NCBI GenBank assembly: GCA_947497985.1
Contig: CANMIX010000002.1
Location: 1 to 64,000, forward strand
Length of the DNA: 64,000 nt
Source: an uncultured Paracoccaceae bacterium
GTDB taxonomy: Bacteria; Pseudomonadota; Alphaproteobacteria; Rhodobacterales; Rhodobacteraceae
Direction: 5' to 3'
Positions within the stretch are counted from its first letter, which is position 1; each line of letters begins with the position of its first letter. Of the stretch, positions 61,913 to 64,000 are shown piece by piece. The position numbers and the translations under genes were made by a program. A model generated the notes under the pieces. The model saw nothing but the letters and a program-made list of their open reading frames with translations, did no database searches and was not told the DNA's origin.

Positions 61913-63781
61913 ATGACGTCACCACAGGACACCATACGCCTGACTACTGCGCAGGCTATAATTCGTTGGCTTACCAACCAGTTCATCGAAATTGATGGGG
62001 AGGAAATGCGCCTGTGTGGCGGCGGTTTTGGCATCTTTGGCCATGGCAACGTGACCTGTCTCGGAGAGGCATTGAACACGGTGCATGAGGAGCTGCCACT
62101 ATACCGTGGGCAGAACGAGCAAAGCATGGGATTCGCGGCAGCTGGTTACGCCAAACAATGGCTGCGCCGTCGGTTTATGTTCTGCACTGCCAGTGCGGGC
62201 CCGGGTACATCCAATCTGGTCACCGCGGCAGGTCTGGCGCACGCCAACCGTTTGCCGATGCTGCTGTTGTGTGGCGACACCTTTATTACCCGCCTGCCAG
62301 ACCCTGTTTTGCAGCAGATGGAGAATTTCAACGATCCCACCTTTGGCGTGAATGACGCGTTTAAGCCAGTGGTGCGGTATTGGGATCGTATTTGTCACCC
62401 GGCGCAGATCATTCAATCGCTGCCTGCGGCCATTGCCACCATGTTGGATCCGGCCGATTGTGGTCCGGCGTTTTTGGGCCTGCCGCAAGACGTGCAGGGC
62501 TGGACCTATGATTATCCAGTCAAGTTTTTTGAAAAACATGTCCACCGCATTCGTCGCCAATCCCCAGATCAGGCAGAAATCGCAGATGCGATTGCAGCAC
62601 TGGCCGCAGCGGAACGTCCGATGATCATTGCCGGTGGCGGTGTGCAATATTCCGGAGCGGTGGCTGAGCTGACCGCATTTGCGGAGGCGCATCAGATCCC
62701 GGTGGTCGAAACCATCGCCGGGCGGGCCAATATGGTTGCAACCCATTCGCTGAATATCGGCCCTGTTGGCGTCACCGGGTCAGACAGTGCCAATGCCATT
62801 GCCGAAAAAGCCGATGTTATTCTGGCGGTTGGAACCCGGTTGCAAGATTTCACCACCGGTTCCTGGACCGCATTTGCGCCGGATGCGCGCATTATTGGGG
62901 TAAACGCGGCCCGTCACGATGCAGCGAAACATATGTCGCTGACGGTTGTGGGCGATGCAAAACTGACGTTGAACGCTTTGGCCGCCGCGTTGAAGTATAA
63001 GACCCCGGCCGATTGGGTGGCGTTTGCGCGAAGTGAGCGCACGAAATGGGACAGCTATGTTGAGGGCAATGTCGCCCATGGTGATCGACCCAATTCATAC
63101 GCGCAGGCGATCGGAGTGGTGAATGATCTGTGTGATCCCCGCGACCGTGTTGTCGCCGCCGCCGGTGGCCTGCCGGCCGAGGTGACCGCCAACTGGCGCA
63201 CCAAAGATATCGGCACCGTTGATGTTGAATTCGGCTTCTCCTGCATGGGGTACGAACTGGCCGGCGCATGGGGCGCCCGCATCGCGCAGGCCGAACAAGA
63301 ACCGGATCAAGACACCATAACCTTCTGCGGGGATGGGTCTTATATGATGTTGAATTCAGACATTTATTCCTCGGTTCTGAGTCAGAAGAAAATGATCGTT
63401 ATGTTGATGGATAATGGTGGTTTTGCGGTGATCAACAAACTGCAGAACAACACCGGCAACGACAGTTTCAACAATCTGCTGGCCGACTGCCCCACAATCC
63501 CCGCGCCTTTTGGCGTCGATTTTGTGGCTCATGCGGCGTCAATGGGGGCCACGGCGGAAAAAGTCGCGAACCCGGCCGAGCTGGGCGAAGCCTTCATGCG
63601 CGCCAAGGCCAGCGACAAGACCTATGTGATTGTCATGGACGTGGACCCCTATGAGGGGTGGACCACCGAAGGGCACACGTGGTGGGAAGTTGGCACGCCG
63701 CATATCACCGAAAGCGACAAGGTCCGTGCCGCGCACATCGATTGGGAATCCTCCCGCAACAAGCAGCGGAAGGGCGTATAA
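61913..63781 (+). CDS. iolD: 3D-(3,5/4)-trihydroxycyclohexane-1,2-dione hydrolase (IolD)
   Basis: A 622-residue thiamine-diphosphate enzyme that opens the ring of the inositol-derived dione. The N-terminal ThDP domain has the Glu in YRGQNEQSMGFAAAGYAK and MFCTASAGPGTSNL; the central domain has GPVGVTGSDSAN; the C-terminal GDG motif FCGDGSYMMLNSDI leads to LMDNGGFAVINKLQ and NTGNDSFNN, all diagnostic of IolD. It is divergent from the Gfo/Idh copy B gene and shares one base (TAATG) with iolC. Confidence 0.95.
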   Translation: MTSPQDTIRLTTAQAIIRWLTNQFIEIDGEEMRLCGGGFGIFGHGNVTCLGEALNTVHEELPLYRGQNEQSMGFAAAGYAKQWLRRRFMFCTASAGPGTSNLVTAAGLAHANRLPMLLLCGDTFITRLPDPVLQQMENFNDPTFGVNDAFKPVVRYWDRICHPAQIIQSLPAAIATMLDPADCGPAFLGLPQDVQGWTYDYPVKFFEKHVHRIRRQSPDQAEIADAIAALAAAERPMIIAGGGVQYSGAVAELTAFAEAHQIPVVETIAGRANMVATHSLNIGPVGVTGSDSANAIAEKADVILAVGTRLQDFTTGSWTAFAPDARIIGVNAARHDAAKHMSLTVVGDAKLTLNALAAALKYKTPADWVAFARSERTKWDSYVEGNVAHGDRPNSYAQAIGVVNDLCDPRDRVVAAAGGLPAEVTANWRTKDIGTVDVEFGFSCMGYELAGAWGARIAQAEQEPDQDTITFCGDGSYMMLNSDIYSSVLSQKKMIVMLMDNGGFAVINKLQNNTGNDSFNNLLADCPTIPAPFGVDFVAHAASMGATAEKVANPAELGEAFMRAKASDKTYVIVMDVDPYEGWTTEGHTWWEVGTPHITESDKVRAAHIDWESSRNKQRKGV

Positions 63782-64000
63782 TGTCTGCATTGATTGACGG
63801 CGTCAAAGGCAACCACTTTGCGGTGTTTGGTCGGGCGGGCATGGATATGTTCGCCGACCCCATCGGAACCAAGAGCGAAGATGCCACCCAGTTTCGCGCT
63901 GATCTTGGTGGATCATCAGCCAATATCTGTGCGGGCCTGGTTAAATTGGGCAGCCAAGCTGCACTTGTCACAACCGTATCGGATGATGCGGTGGGTCGGT
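63781..64000 (+). CDS. iolC: 5-dehydro-2-deoxygluconokinase (IolC), 5' part
   Basis: A 73-codon N-terminal fragment running off the right edge. It has the PfkB start GNHFAVFGRAGMDMFADPIGT and the sugar-binding glycine segment DLGGSSANICAGLVKLG, then TTVSDDAVGR. IolC phosphorylates 5-dehydro-2-deoxy-D-gluconate after IolB in inositol breakdown. Its ATG overlaps the iolD stop by one base, implying coupling. Other PfkB kinases are possible, but the gene order favours IolC. Confidence 0.9.
   Translation, partial: MSALIDGVKGNHFAVFGRAGMDMFADPIGTKSEDATQFRADLGGSSANICAGLVKLGSQAALVTTVSDDAVGR

Noticed and set aside
1-64000. CRISPR arrays, insertion sequences, prophage genes, replication origin
   Set aside because: No regularly spaced repeats with spacers, no transposase or integrase, no phage structural genes and no dnaA-box cluster were found on reading both strands.

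Overview
The window reads as a chromosomal segment of a marine Rhodobacteraceae (Roseobacter-group) alphaproteobacterium. This is an inference from gene content: monomeric NADP-isocitrate dehydrogenase, form I aerobic CO dehydrogenase, a tauR-tauABC taurine locus, two TRAP transporters, malonate and inositol catabolism, and two chemoreceptors ending in W-x-x-F tails. Coding density is high. I see no insertion sequence, prophage, CRISPR array or rRNA operon. The only RNA gene seen is a tRNA-Gln near the left edge.

Layout. 1-5 kb: start of a leftward gene, tRNA-Gln(UUG) and two tandem paralogous sCache-type chemoreceptors. 5-13 kb: icd, a lone glycosyltransferase, kduD facing udh (uronate dehydrogenase), a Cys-containing unknown and a ghrA-like reductase. 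13-19.5 kb: malonate locus matPQMAB with divergent matR. 19.5-24.5 kb: tauR divergent from tauABC. 24.5-34.6 kb: leftward CO dehydrogenase locus, read as coxC, coxM-S-L-D-E, an XdhC-like gene, a MobA-like gene, a 30-aa ORF, coxG and a second XdhC-like gene. 34.7-39.7 kb: lldD-dld (lactate) with divergent GntR and LysR regulators. 39.8-43.3 kb: a dimethylglycine/sarcosine dehydrogenase-like flavoprotein and a GlxA-type AraC regulator. 43.4-54.4 kb: a sugar-acid locus (TRAP PQM, RraA-like protein, GntR, SDR, ketoglutarate-semialdehyde-type ALDH leftward; thioredoxin-fold protein, xylonate-dehydratase-like enzyme and KDG kinase rightward). 54.5-64 kb: an inositol locus (ABC transporter, LacI regulator, two Gfo/Idh dehydrogenases, IolE-like protein, iolD, start of iolC).

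How it works together. Most of the window is a row of catabolic modules, each pairing a transporter or entry enzyme with a local regulator. Candidate operators can be read directly in several: TTGTATACAA for MatR, TTTTGCAACCGGTTGCAAAA twice for the inositol LacI protein, a TTGTA-N5-TTGTA repeat four times in the sugar-acid locus, TGGT-N11-ACC before both lactate transcription units, and two 9-bp direct repeats separated by 12 bp between coxC and coxM. The last arrangement is the one expected for the LytTR domain of CoxC. All four solute-binding-protein genes are followed within about 25 bases by a perfect inverted repeat. The least described elements are the 30-residue cox ORF ending in Cys-Cys, the extra extracytoplasmic domain in TauC and the sugar-acid route lacking an obvious second dehydratase.
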